Source of the DNA: JBBAGC01 sp964491265
GTDB taxonomy: Bacteria; Spirochaetota; UBA4802; UBA5550
Reading direction: 5' to 3'
Assembly: GCA_964491265.1 (NCBI GenBank)
Contig: CAZBFP010000019.1
Location: 1-64,000 of the forward strand
Length of the DNA stretch: 64,000 nt
The stretch's first letter is position 1; each line of letters starts with the position of its first letter. Below are positions 44,735-52,763 of this stretch, one piece after another. The position numbers were made by a program, and so were the translations under genes. The notes beneath the pieces are model-generated. The model saw nothing but the letters and a program-made list of their open reading frames with translations, had not been told where the DNA came from and searched no databases.

Positions 44735-46033
44735 ATGATCCCTGTTAAGAGATTAAAGGACCTTACACCTGCCGAACTTGACGCCCAGTTTAACCGGTTT
44801 GGAGAGGATTTCAGCTCTATAATGATAGATACTGTAGTCCCCATCGTAAATGATGTTAAAAACAGGCGCGAAAAGGCTGTGCTTGAATACACAGCAAAAT
44901 TTGACGGCGTAAAACTTAAATCTGTAATCGCGACAAAAGAGGAAATTGACGCAGGCCACAAAAACACACCTAAAAATGTACTCAAAACCTTTATGAAAGC
45001 TGCAGAAAACGTAAGGGAATTCCATCAGAGACAGCATAAGGAAAATTCAATATATACACGTAAAGACGGCATAATCCTGGGCCGCACACATCAGGCAATT
45101 GAAAGCGCAGGCATATACGTACCGGGGGGGAAAGCATCATACCCCTCTTCAGTTCTTATGGGTGTAATCCCCGCACAGATAGCAGGGACAGAAAACATAA
45201 CTGTAATCACCCCGCCCAATAAGGAGGGGAAAGTTCCGGACATAATCTATGCAATCTGCAAAGAACTGGGCGTAAGTCAGATAATAAAATCGGGCGGCGC
45301 ACAGGGTATAGCCATATCAGCTTTCGGATCAGAGAATATAAAAAAATCTGACATCATTGTAGGGCCGGGCAACATATTTGTCACAGCAGCAAAAACATAT
45401 CTTTTCAGCATGGGGATAATTCAGATCGACTCAATGGCCGGCCCCAGCGAAGTGTTAATAATATCAGATGAAAAATCTGATCCCCGCTGGGTTGCATGGG
45501 ACCTGCTGTCACAGGCGGAACATGAGGAGAGAGCAATTGCAGTTCTTGTAACAACATCTGAAGAACTTGCCCATAAAGTAAAAGATGAAATAAATAAAGA
45601 TCTTCAGTCTGGTACAGGGCGAAGCGAAATAAAGAAGACATCCATCAAAAACAGCGGCCTCATACTCATTGCTGACTCACTTGATGAAGCCATAAACTTC
45701 AGCAACAATTACGGCCCGGAGCATATGGAATTCATGGTGGAGAACCCCCTTGAATATCTGGAAAGGATAAAAAATGTGGGCTCACTCTTCCTTGGACGAT
45801 ACGCTCCTGTAGCAGTGGGGGACTATTACTCAGGCACAAATCACGTACTACCCACAGGGGGGGCAGCGCGCTTTTCATCAGGCACATCAGTAGATACATT
45901 TATGCGTCACACCACATTTCAGCTCCTCAACAGGGAAGCACTGAAAAAGACCATGAAGGATGTGAAGTTAATGTCTGAATATGAAGGCTTTGACGACAAG
46001 CATGGCGGATCAGTAGAGATCAGGTTTAAGTAA
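44735..46033 (+). CDS. hisD: Histidinol dehydrogenase
   Basis: 432 aa; oxidises histidinol to histidine in two NAD+ steps. AGIYVPGGKASYPSSVLM, IKSGGAQGIAISAFG, IVGPGNIFVTAAK, DSMAGPSEVLIISD, SQAEHEERA and YGPEHMEFM include the zinc and base residues. An alternative GTG start at 44699 is less good; the ATG at 44735 has AAGGAGGGACTT upstream. It is followed 21 bases later by carA; no other his gene is here. Confidence 0.95.
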   Translation: MIPVKRLKDLTPAELDAQFNRFGEDFSSIMIDTVVPIVNDVKNRREKAVLEYTAKFDGVKLKSVIATKEEIDAGHKNTPKNVLKTFMKAAENVREFHQRQHKENSIYTRKDGIILGRTHQAIESAGIYVPGGKASYPSSVLMGVIPAQIAGTENITVITPPNKEGKVPDIIYAICKELGVSQIIKSGGAQGIAISAFGSENIKKSDIIVGPGNIFVTAAKTYLFSMGIIQIDSMAGPSEVLIISDEKSDPRWVAWDLLSQAEHEERAIAVLVTTSEELAHKVKDEINKDLQSGTGRSEIKKTSIKNSGLILIADSLDEAINFSNNYGPEHMEFMVENPLEYLERIKNVGSLFLGRYAPVAVGDYYSGTNHVLPTGGAARFSSGTSVDTFMRHTTFQLLNREALKKTMKDVKLMSEYEGFDDKHGGSVEIRFK

Positions 46034-46054
46034 ATAATATAGCGAGGCTTATAA

Positions 46055-47134
46055 ATGGGCAGAAAGGCTTTTTTAATACTTGAAGACGGCACTGAATTTG
46101 AAGGGAAAATTTTCGGATATGAAACCGAGACCACAGGTGAAGCTGTTTTCAACACATCCATGAGCGGCTATCAGGAGGTTCTCACAGACCCCTCATACTG
46201 CGGACAGATTGTTGCCATGACCTATCCCATGATAGGGAACTATGGTGTTAACAGCGAGGATGTTGAATCTGACAGAATACAGGTTGCCGGTTTTGTAGTA
46301 AAGGAATACTCCCGGACCTACTCTAATTTCCGTGCAACAGGGTCACTGGCAGACTATCTTAAAGATGGAAGAATATCCGCCATTGAAGGGATAGACACCA
46401 GAAAGCTCACAATATATATACGCGATAAAGGGGCAATGAGGGCAGGAATATTTTTCGACAGAAAAGAGGCAGTTGATAAGCTGAAAGCCTCCCCTGACAT
46501 GCTGGGCCTCGACCTTGCTTCAAAGGTAAGCTGCAGAGATAAATATTCTTACGGAGAAAAAACACCTTCACACCCGGACATTGCAGTTTTCGACTTTGGT
46601 GTTAAAACCAACATTTTAAGGCTTCTTAAAAGCTCAGGATTTAATGTTACTGTTTATCCGGGATCAACACCCCTTGAGGTTGTACTTGATGAAGGTGCAA
46701 AGGGGATATTTCTTTCAAACGGCCCCGGAGATCCTGATGCGGTTGAATACGGGAAAAAGCTTGTAGAGGATATTATAAAAAAAGAGGTGCCATGCTTCGG
46801 GATATGCCTGGGGCACCAGCTCATGGGGCTGGGACTGGGCGGGAAAACCTATAAGCTCAAATTCGGACACAGGGGCGGCAACCAGCCTGTAATGAATCTG
46901 CGCACAAATAAAGTTGAAATCACATCCCAGAATCACGGATTCTCAGTGGACATGGAATCGCTCAAAGGGATGAGCGACATTGAGGTAACACATATAAATC
47001 TTAATGATAAAACTGTTGAAGGGTTAAGGCACAAAAAGCTCCCCATGTTTTCAGTGCAGTATCACCCAGAATCAGCGCCAGGGCCTAATGATTCAAGGTA
47101 TCTCTTTGGGGAGTTCAGAAAGCTGGTATCATAA
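46055..47134 (+). CDS. carA: Carbamoyl-phosphate synthase small subunit
   Basis: 359 aa glutaminase subunit that feeds ammonia to CarB for arginine and pyrimidine synthesis. N-terminal CPSase domain (FEGKIFGYETETTGEAVFNTSMSGYQE, two parts; GIDTRKLTIYIRDKG) and class I glutamine amidotransferase with Cys in CFGICLGHQL, and HPE in QYHPESAPGPND. Full length. carB is not downstream; the next gene is on the other strand, so CarB must be elsewhere. Confidence 0.95.
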   Translation: MGRKAFLILEDGTEFEGKIFGYETETTGEAVFNTSMSGYQEVLTDPSYCGQIVAMTYPMIGNYGVNSEDVESDRIQVAGFVVKEYSRTYSNFRATGSLADYLKDGRISAIEGIDTRKLTIYIRDKGAMRAGIFFDRKEAVDKLKASPDMLGLDLASKVSCRDKYSYGEKTPSHPDIAVFDFGVKTNILRLLKSSGFNVTVYPGSTPLEVVLDEGAKGIFLSNGPGDPDAVEYGKKLVEDIIKKEVPCFGICLGHQLMGLGLGGKTYKLKFGHRGGNQPVMNLRTNKVEITSQNHGFSVDMESLKGMSDIEVTHINLNDKTVEGLRHKKLPMFSVQYHPESAPGPNDSRYLFGEFRKLVS

Positions 47135-47144
47135 ATGGAAAGGC

Positions 47145-47414
47145 TTAATCTTTGTCCCACTGCTCAGCTGCGTGGGCAAGCCTGTTTAATGAGGCCTTAA
47201 GTTTTCTCGACCTCTCATCAAGAGGGGGGAATTCCTTTTGAGAGTATTTCTCAATAGTTTTAACAGCACGCTCCAGGGTTGTTTCTCCTTCAGTGTCATT
47301 AAAGTAGCTCATTATAAGCTGGTGCGCACTTAAACCGATCTTGTGGTCAATCACAGCTTCAATTGCGCCAAAAAGCGCTTCCTTAAATTCCTCTTTATAA
47401 TCTTCTCTTTTCAA
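47145..47414 (-). CDS. Small conserved-looking helical protein
   Basis: 89 aa, predicted all-helical, no membrane segment (EEFKEALFGAIEAVIDHKIGLSAHQLIMSYFND...ERAVKTIEKYSQKEFPPLDERSRKLKASLNRLAHAAEQW). TTG start with GAGGCGAAT upstream. It lies 29 bases after the Phd-like antitoxin gene where a toxin would be expected, but it does not look like RelE, PIN or Fic. Function unknown. Confidence 0.55.
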   Translation of the reverse strand: MKREDYKEEFKEALFGAIEAVIDHKIGLSAHQLIMSYFNDTEGETTLERAVKTIEKYSQKEFPPLDERSRKLKASLNRLAHAAEQWDKD

Positions 47415-47443
47415 ATTCGCCTCATCTCTATTGGTATACGTCT

Positions 47444-47623
47444 TTACGATTTCAACTCATCAATAGATATCCAATGGGGATTACCTCTTCTCTCGTCAAA
47501 ATCTTTAATATCCTCATACTCCTCAACTATATCCATCAGCCTCTTATATTCTTCTATGGGGATCACAACTGCTGACTTATCCCCTTTACTGTTTACAAGA
47601 TACTGTTCATTTACCACTATCAT
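47444..47623 (-). CDS. Phd/YefM-like antitoxin, small gene
   Basis: 59 aa: MIVVNEQYLVNSKGDKSAVV then IPIEEYKRLMDIVEEYEDIK, ending WISIDELKS. The start-strand-helix pattern with VVIPIEEYKRLMD is that of Phd/YefM-type antitoxins that bind DNA through the N-terminus and a toxin through the C-terminus. AATGGAGAATTCAA precedes the ATG. No recognisable RelE/Doc toxin follows, so it may be an orphan. Confidence 0.65.
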   Translation of the reverse strand: MIVVNEQYLVNSKGDKSAVVIPIEEYKRLMDIVEEYEDIKDFDERRGNPHWISIDELKS

Positions 47624-47683
47624 TTGAATTCTCCATTTATATTAGCATCAAAGGGTAATTTTTAAAAAAATCTCAATAATATT

Positions 47684-47784
47684 TCCTTAACTTATATCTG
47701 GAATAAAATGCTCCAATATGCCCGCCGCCGAAGGCGGCGGGCATATTCAAAACAGCATTATTACACTAAAAAATATACTTTAAG
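47684..47784. repeat. Family 3 GC-core palindromic repeat
   Basis: CCTTAACTTATATCTGGAAT flank, core ATGCCCGCCGCC/GGCGGCGGGCAT (47718-47745), then TTCAAAACAGCATTATTACA. Matches copies at 44594 and 63026. Confidence 0.8.
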
Positions 47785-47845
47785 ATTCATACAAAGTCAA
47801 GATTTTTTCAGCAATACGGGTCAGAGCCTCACAAAATCATTCCTT

Positions 47846-48211
47846 TCAGGATATAGGCAGAGTTCTGACTCTGAAATTAATCAAGTCGATCGTAACAATC
47901 GCACCATCATGCAGAGCGCTGATGTTTTTATTAATTGATTCTATTACATGGGGATAATTTTTATCTGTCAAAAGATCATTGCTTCTCAACAATATGACAC
48001 TGGGAAATCTGCTTTGTGTTTTTGCCAGAATTACACTGAAATCCAGATCATGAGTTAAAATAATATATCCCTTTCCCGCAGCATATTGAAATATTTCAGT
48101 GTCAGGGGCTGAAGGGGCGCCTATATTTACCCAGTGCTCAGCTTCAATTCCGGCAGTATTTAAAACTGAAACCCAGACTGGTGAAATATTCATATCGATA
48201 AGAATTTTCAT
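47846..48211 (-). CDS. DUF5615 PIN-like toxin-type protein
   Basis: 121 aa. MKILIDMNISPVWVSVL, GIEAEHWVNIGAP, YIILTHDLDFSVILA and FPSVILLRSND are the DUF5615 pattern, a PIN-like fold with acidic residues D6, D54/D56. It is the probable toxin (RNase-like) of a two-gene module. Its ATG overlaps the end of the DUF433 gene by 4 bases. Confidence 0.85.
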   Translation of the reverse strand: MKILIDMNISPVWVSVLNTAGIEAEHWVNIGAPSAPDTEIFQYAAGKGYIILTHDLDFSVILAKTQSRFPSVILLRSNDLLTDKNYPHVIESINKNISALHDGAIVTIDLINFRVRTLPIS

Positions 48212-48432
48212 ACAGCAAGGGGCTCTTCCCTCTCCTCAACTCTAAAGGCTGCATATTGCAGAGCCGCTTTTATGTCATCCTTTTCCAAATAAGGATATGC
48301 CTTTAATATCTCTTCAATGGTATATCCGCAGGCCAGCTGGTTGATGATCATACCTACTGTCACACGCATCCCCCTTATACAGGGCTTCCCACCCATTATA
48401 TCCGGATCAAATGTAATTCTTTCATTAATCAT
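48208..48432 (-). CDS. DUF433 antitoxin-type protein
   Basis: 74 aa. RITFDPDIMGGKPCIRGMRVTVGMIINQLACGYTIEEILKAYPYLEKDDIKAAL (two parts) is a clear DUF433 domain, a small helix-turn-helix fold usually paired with DUF5615 proteins. First gene of the pair, overlapping it by 4 bases. Confidence 0.88.
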   Translation of the reverse strand: MINERITFDPDIMGGKPCIRGMRVTVGMIINQLACGYTIEEILKAYPYLEKDDIKAALQYAAFRVEEREEPLAV

Positions 48433-48499
48433 AATAGAATAATAATATACGCTTAATCATATACAGTCAAGTTAAATATCAAAATTAGCTCTATCCAGC

Positions 48500-48892
48500 T
48501 TACACCACCCCCTTCAGCAAAACCAGCACAACAGGGAGAGTAACCAGCGAAAAAAGTGTGGAAACAAAAACAAGCCTTGAGGCGAGTGAAGAATTCCCCT
48601 TATACTCCTGTGCAATAAGCGGCGCATTTACTGCAACAGGCATTGCAGCTATTACTACAGCAACAGATATTATCATTGGATTATCGGTAAATAATATAAC
48701 AAATAGAAATACAACAAATGGGAGAAAAATAAGACGCATGCCGCTTATAAAATATACGCACCATCCTGCCATAAGCTCTTTATGATGAATCTCTGTAAGA
48801 ATTGAACCCACAGTAACCAAGGAAGGGGTCAGAGCCTCACGCAAACAAAAAAACATAGCGGACTTAGTTTCAATTTTTAGTTGACAATTCAT
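48500..48892 (-). pseudogene. C-terminal fragment of an AEC-family (auxin efflux carrier-like) transporter
   Basis: The last ~105 codons carry the C-terminal transmembrane half of an AEC permease (GMRLIFLPFVVFLFVILFTDNP; VVIAAMPVAVNAPLIAQEYKGN; LVFVSTLFSLVTLPVVLVLL). Normal length is about 300 aa; the N-terminal part is gone. The break falls at a GGGGTCAGAGCCTCAC motif at 48825-48840. The ATG at 48892 lies in unrelated sequence. It is surely non-functional. Confidence 0.75.
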
Positions 48893-48996
48893 CCAAAATG
48901 TATTAACTTATTCATTAATCAATAAAACTCCTTAAGGAAGGTATTGAACCTGTCGTAAGTATAACACCTTAAATCAGTAAGGGATAATGCGATATC

Positions 48997-50562
48997 TCAA
49001 TTAGCAGTCTCGTTCCATCCAAACTGAATAAGATTGCGCTTTACAGATGAGAAAACCATCCCCACCTGAAAAACTTTTCTGCCCGGGGTGCCGGTATATT
49101 TAGCAGCATAGCCTCTTTCGATTATCTGAGCCAGGGCAGAGTTAGACCCTTCGGCCGGTTCTTCGGTGTCAACAACCTTGATCTCTGTGACATAGACGCA
49201 CTCTTCTATCTTGATGGTCATATCAGCCTGGCCATGGTTGTTTATATCCTCGGGGATGATCTCGCAATTTATAGCTGAAAAAAAGGCGTAGAGTACTGAG
49301 GCATAGTAGCCTTCGTAATCGGCCAGGTCATTGTTGGTGAAGTTGCGCCAGGGTATCGCCGCAAAAAGGCGCTTCAGCACAGGCTCAAGGGCTGCCGGGT
49401 CTCCGGCTCGCAGGGCCTCCCAGGCCTCTCTCTGGTACTTTGCCTTCTGCTCTGCAAGATCGGTGTAGTTGTCAAAGAGAACATCATTCAGGGCAATACT
49501 CACTTCTTTATTCGGGATTTTAAGTTTATACACGAATTTACCTACACTGTTGTCAGCTGATTCAATAGTAAGATATCCGGTCTGAAACAGCAGAGTCACC
49601 AGGGATATCTTATCAACATCAAAGGTGCTCAAAAGGCTTTCATCTGCCTCGATGTTTTTCATGTCAGGAATAAAGTACCGGTTCTTTTTAAAGAGCTTAA
49701 CGAGAAAAGTCGGGGTTCCGGTTTCGAACCAGTAGTTGCGAAACGAACCATTCTCGCTTATGAAAAGCAGTATATCGAATGGATTGTATACAGGCTCTCC
49801 CATAAAATTATATCCGTTATACCACTCCCTGAGTTGAGCCCGGTCTACACCAGTCAGGTGTTCAGCAAATTCTGTTTCAAGGTCATTCTGAGTATATCCG
49901 CATACTGTGGCGTAAGCGGGACTTAATGATATATCTTTGAGATTATTTATTCCGCTGAAGATGCTCACTTTGGAGAACTTGCTTACGCCTGTTAAAAAGA
50001 TGAAATGTATGTTTTTATCCTGCTCTTTTAAAACAGAGTAAAAGTTTTTGAGGCCCTCGCGTACTTCTGCAGCGGCTGAGGGGTCTTCGATATTGTCCAG
50101 CAGGGGTTTGTCATATTCGTCAACGAGAACTACGGCATTTGTCCCGTATTTCTCTGCCGCGTTTTTTATCAGATCAGTAAAGATGCCGGCTATGTCGGTA
50201 TTTATATCTATATCAACGCCAAGTCTTTCAGCATTGGATTTCAAAATATATTTAACACGCACTTCAAGCTGTTCTGTATTTTTTATGATTCCGCTGACAA
50301 AATCTATTTTAATTACAGGATATTTCTTCTCCCAGTTCCATTTGTCATAGATGTAGAGGCCCCTGAACAGTTCGCTGTTTCCTTCAAATATCTCCTTCAG
50401 GGTGTCTAAGAAAAGGCTTTTACCGAATCTGCGGGGCCGTGAAAGAAAATATCGGCCCATCTTTTTTACCAGGTTATAGGCGTGTTCGGTCTTGTCAATA
50501 TAGACCATATCTTCAGAGAGAATAGAGCTCAGGGTGCTTATGCCTATAGGCAGATATTTCAT
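48997..50562 (-). CDS. AAA-ATPase-like / PD-(D/E)XK nuclease family protein (DUF1703 type)
   Basis: 521 aa. N-terminal AAA-ATPase_like domain: GISTLSSILSEDMVYIDKTEH, Walker-A-like SRPRRFGKSLFLDTL, VVLVDEYDKPLLDN Walker B, FIFLTGVSKFSKVSIFSGINNL. The C-terminal region (NDLADYEGYYASVLYAFFSAI; ADMTIKIEECVYVTEIKVVD) is a PD-(D/E)XK-type nuclease with Asp in ADMTI and E-x-K in EIKV. The family is abundant in anaerobes, role unproven. The ATG at 50562 has GGAGTAAACCC upstream; a frame from 50613 adds 17 residues. Confidence 0.88.
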   Translation of the reverse strand: MKYLPIGISTLSSILSEDMVYIDKTEHAYNLVKKMGRYFLSRPRRFGKSLFLDTLKEIFEGNSELFRGLYIYDKWNWEKKYPVIKIDFVSGIIKNTEQLEVRVKYILKSNAERLGVDIDINTDIAGIFTDLIKNAAEKYGTNAVVLVDEYDKPLLDNIEDPSAAAEVREGLKNFYSVLKEQDKNIHFIFLTGVSKFSKVSIFSGINNLKDISLSPAYATVCGYTQNDLETEFAEHLTGVDRAQLREWYNGYNFMGEPVYNPFDILLFISENGSFRNYWFETGTPTFLVKLFKKNRYFIPDMKNIEADESLLSTFDVDKISLVTLLFQTGYLTIESADNSVGKFVYKLKIPNKEVSIALNDVLFDNYTDLAEQKAKYQREAWEALRAGDPAALEPVLKRLFAAIPWRNFTNNDLADYEGYYASVLYAFFSAINCEIIPEDINNHGQADMTIKIEECVYVTEIKVVDTEEPAEGSNSALAQIIERGYAAKYTGTPGRKVFQVGMVFSSVKRNLIQFGWNETAN

Positions 50563-50741
50563 GGGTTTACTCCTTGCCTCCTTAAGGGTAAAACAGGGCA
50601 GAGGATAGGTCAAGTATATTTCGGAGATGGGGGATCAGAGCTTTTATGGCCGTTGCCATGGTGATACCTGCCGAAGGGCTCACTGTGACAGCTGAGAGAC
50701 GCATCGCAGAGAACTTGACGACTCACTAAGCATGACCCGGG

Positions 50742-51734
50742 TCATTTGATAAGCTTTAAAACTTCAGAAGAATTCTGTGCTGATATTAATGCTTCAATAG
50801 CGTTTTTAAGCTTATCCAGTTTTACACAGTTTTCAATTAACGCGATATCTTCAGATTTAACATCATCTCCAAACCTGATTTTCAGAAGCCGGATAAGAGT
50901 TTCACGCCGGTCTAACAATCTGCCTTCCTCACGACCTTCCTCACGACCTTCCTCACGGCCTTCGAGAATTCCTTCTTCTCTGAGTTTCATTGCCGTTGTC
51001 ATAACTACTTTACCCCCCTTAACGGAAATACTGCTTAATATATCATTTAACTGTTCAGGCGTTATCTCTGTTAATTTCATCACATAAGCTACAAATGAAA
51101 TTATTTTTGACTGCTCATCTTCATTGTCAATATATTCTTTTAACCCTTTAAATATATCAAATAATTTTTCTAAAAGCAACTCTTCGTTGTGAATATATTT
51201 AAAAATAAGAGCCAGAGACCGGTTAAATTGCCGCTTGAATAGCTCATTTTGAAGAGTCTCATCATCATACTTCGTAATATCCGCGAGAATATATTTGAAA
51301 CCGGGCAAAAAACCGTGAAGAGATTCACTGTATCCTGAAAAAAATTCAAAAAAAGGCCTCATTTCCCATTTTTCTTTCCCATGATAATACACAACAGGTA
51401 TTATAATTGTCAGGGGTTCTCTGTTTTTCTCCTGATATGACCAGATATTCACAAGATATCGCAAAAGCTGCAGATACTCATTTTCGGGCTTATAACTCTT
51501 ATGCTCAAATAAAAGAGATATTTTAAGCAAAGGGCCTTTTGCGGTTTTACAGTTGTATACGAGGTCTGTGTAATATTCCCTGAGTTTCTCGTCAACGTAG
51601 CTGTTATTATCAAGAATCATAACTGTCAGGTCAAGTTCCTGCAGAACATCTGCCGGAAATGTTGCCTGTATCAGATCTATCGCGTTCTCTTTAAGGCTCT
51701 CTATCTCTTTAAAAAGCCTGTCGTGTTCATTCAT
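50742..51734 (-). CDS. Rpn-family recombination-promoting nuclease (PDDEXK transposase-like)
   Basis: 330 aa. LFKEIESLKENAIDLIQATFP, REYYTDLVYNCKTAKG, ISLLFEHKSYKPENEYLQLLRYLVNIW and IPVVYYHGKEKWE are the Rpn/PF04754 signature with D, E-x-K catalytic residues (Asp in YTDLVY; EHK). The C-terminal part carries GREEGREEGREEGR, a 12-base tandem repeat in the DNA (about 50930-50965). These proteins cut DNA and can raise recombination. No good ribosome site is visible at the ATG. Confidence 0.88.
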   Translation of the reverse strand: MNEHDRLFKEIESLKENAIDLIQATFPADVLQELDLTVMILDNNSYVDEKLREYYTDLVYNCKTAKGPLLKISLLFEHKSYKPENEYLQLLRYLVNIWSYQEKNREPLTIIIPVVYYHGKEKWEMRPFFEFFSGYSESLHGFLPGFKYILADITKYDDETLQNELFKRQFNRSLALIFKYIHNEELLLEKLFDIFKGLKEYIDNEDEQSKIISFVAYVMKLTEITPEQLNDILSSISVKGGKVVMTTAMKLREEGILEGREEGREEGREEGRLLDRRETLIRLLKIRFGDDVKSEDIALIENCVKLDKLKNAIEALISAQNSSEVLKLIK

Positions 51735-52200
51735 GAAATCAAATCTGCCGCCGATTAGATTATTTGCAAGAAGTTTTCGTGGTTATATCTGAGTTTCAGG
51801 TAAATTTCAAAAACCGGGGGGTCAGAGCACGAAAGACACGAAAAATCAGCCGCAGACTTGTGGAGAGCAGCTGGCAGTTAATATATTCCGAATAGCTGCA
51901 GGGTCAGAGCCTCCCGAATACTGCCATTGGATATTTCTGTAATAACTCGTTCTGAAAAATTACCCGCTTCTTTTTACATAATAAATATAGACATAACCTT
52001 CCAGTTTTGTAATGTGGTAATAAGAATTTAAGGCTCATTCCGGGGAATCTTTAATTTAATTTTCTCTTATTAAGAATTATTCTTGACAATCCTCCTGGAT
52101 AAAAATTCAATATGATACAAAGAAGTAATTGATCTTTCTTGCTCATCATATTAATCTATTAAATAACTCAGAAAAAACTGTAGTTTTTCTAGATTAAAAT
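51735..52200. other. Repeat-bearing intergenic stretch
   Basis: No gene seen. GGGGTCAGAGC at 51815-51827 and 51900-51913 (see also 47818 and 48825). The rest is AT-rich. Confidence 0.5.
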
Positions 52201-52640
52201 AGTTCCAGGAATGATAAAAATATAATTATCAGAGTAATATATGAACACGTGTCCCCTCCGGGGCAATGTCATTAAGTTAAGATCTTCACAGTTTCGCAAC
52301 GGCCCCCCAAACGGGGCTGTTCCAAAAGTAAATTGTTTTTGCCATATTAGAGCTTCTCTTTTTTTTCACCCCCTAAATCCCCCAAGGGGGACTTGAAACG
52401 CTCCTGTGTGGTGCCGCATCTGGGGAATAGGGGACTTTTGGGACAGCCCCGCTTAAAGGCTGTGTTATTAAACTTTTAATTTGTTAAAAGAGTTTAAAAG
52501 TCCCCCTCCGGGCGGTGTACTGAGCTAGACGAAGTAGGATTTAGGGGGCTTAACTTAATGAACACATGCCCCCTCCGGGGCGCCCTGAGCAAAGCGAAGA
52601 AGTACTCTTGGGGTAGACAGGGGGGAAAAGCGAATAAGTA
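52201..52640. repeat. Cluster of repeat fragments upstream of nrdJ
   Basis: Contains family-1 arm sequences (TAATTATCAGAGTAATATAT at about 52221; CCCCTCCGGGGC at 52254 and 52568), GAAGTAGGATTTAGGGGGCT near 52530, and the inverted-repeat element 52312-52451. No reading frame of interest. Confidence 0.55.
52312..52451. repeat. MITE-like 140-bp element with 18-bp inverted ends
   Basis: CGGGGCTGTTCCAAAAGT at 52312-52329 pairs with 52434-52451 with one mismatch. It contains the CCCCTAAATCCCCCAAGGGG stretch of the other repeats. No coding capacity. Confidence 0.55.
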
Positions 52641-52763
52641 CCCCCGGAATAGACAGGTTGACCGGGTTAATTTTTTTATAGCCCGGAAACCGGAAGTAAT
52701 CTATAAAATAACTCAGCAGAAAAAAACCTGAACCGCAATATATAACTTTTAAGAGGGAAAAGC

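Noticed and set aside
52201..52763. Cobalamin riboswitch ahead of the B12-dependent reductase gene
   Set aside because: The region is made of repeat fragments; no B12-box-like segment or suitable fold was recognised.
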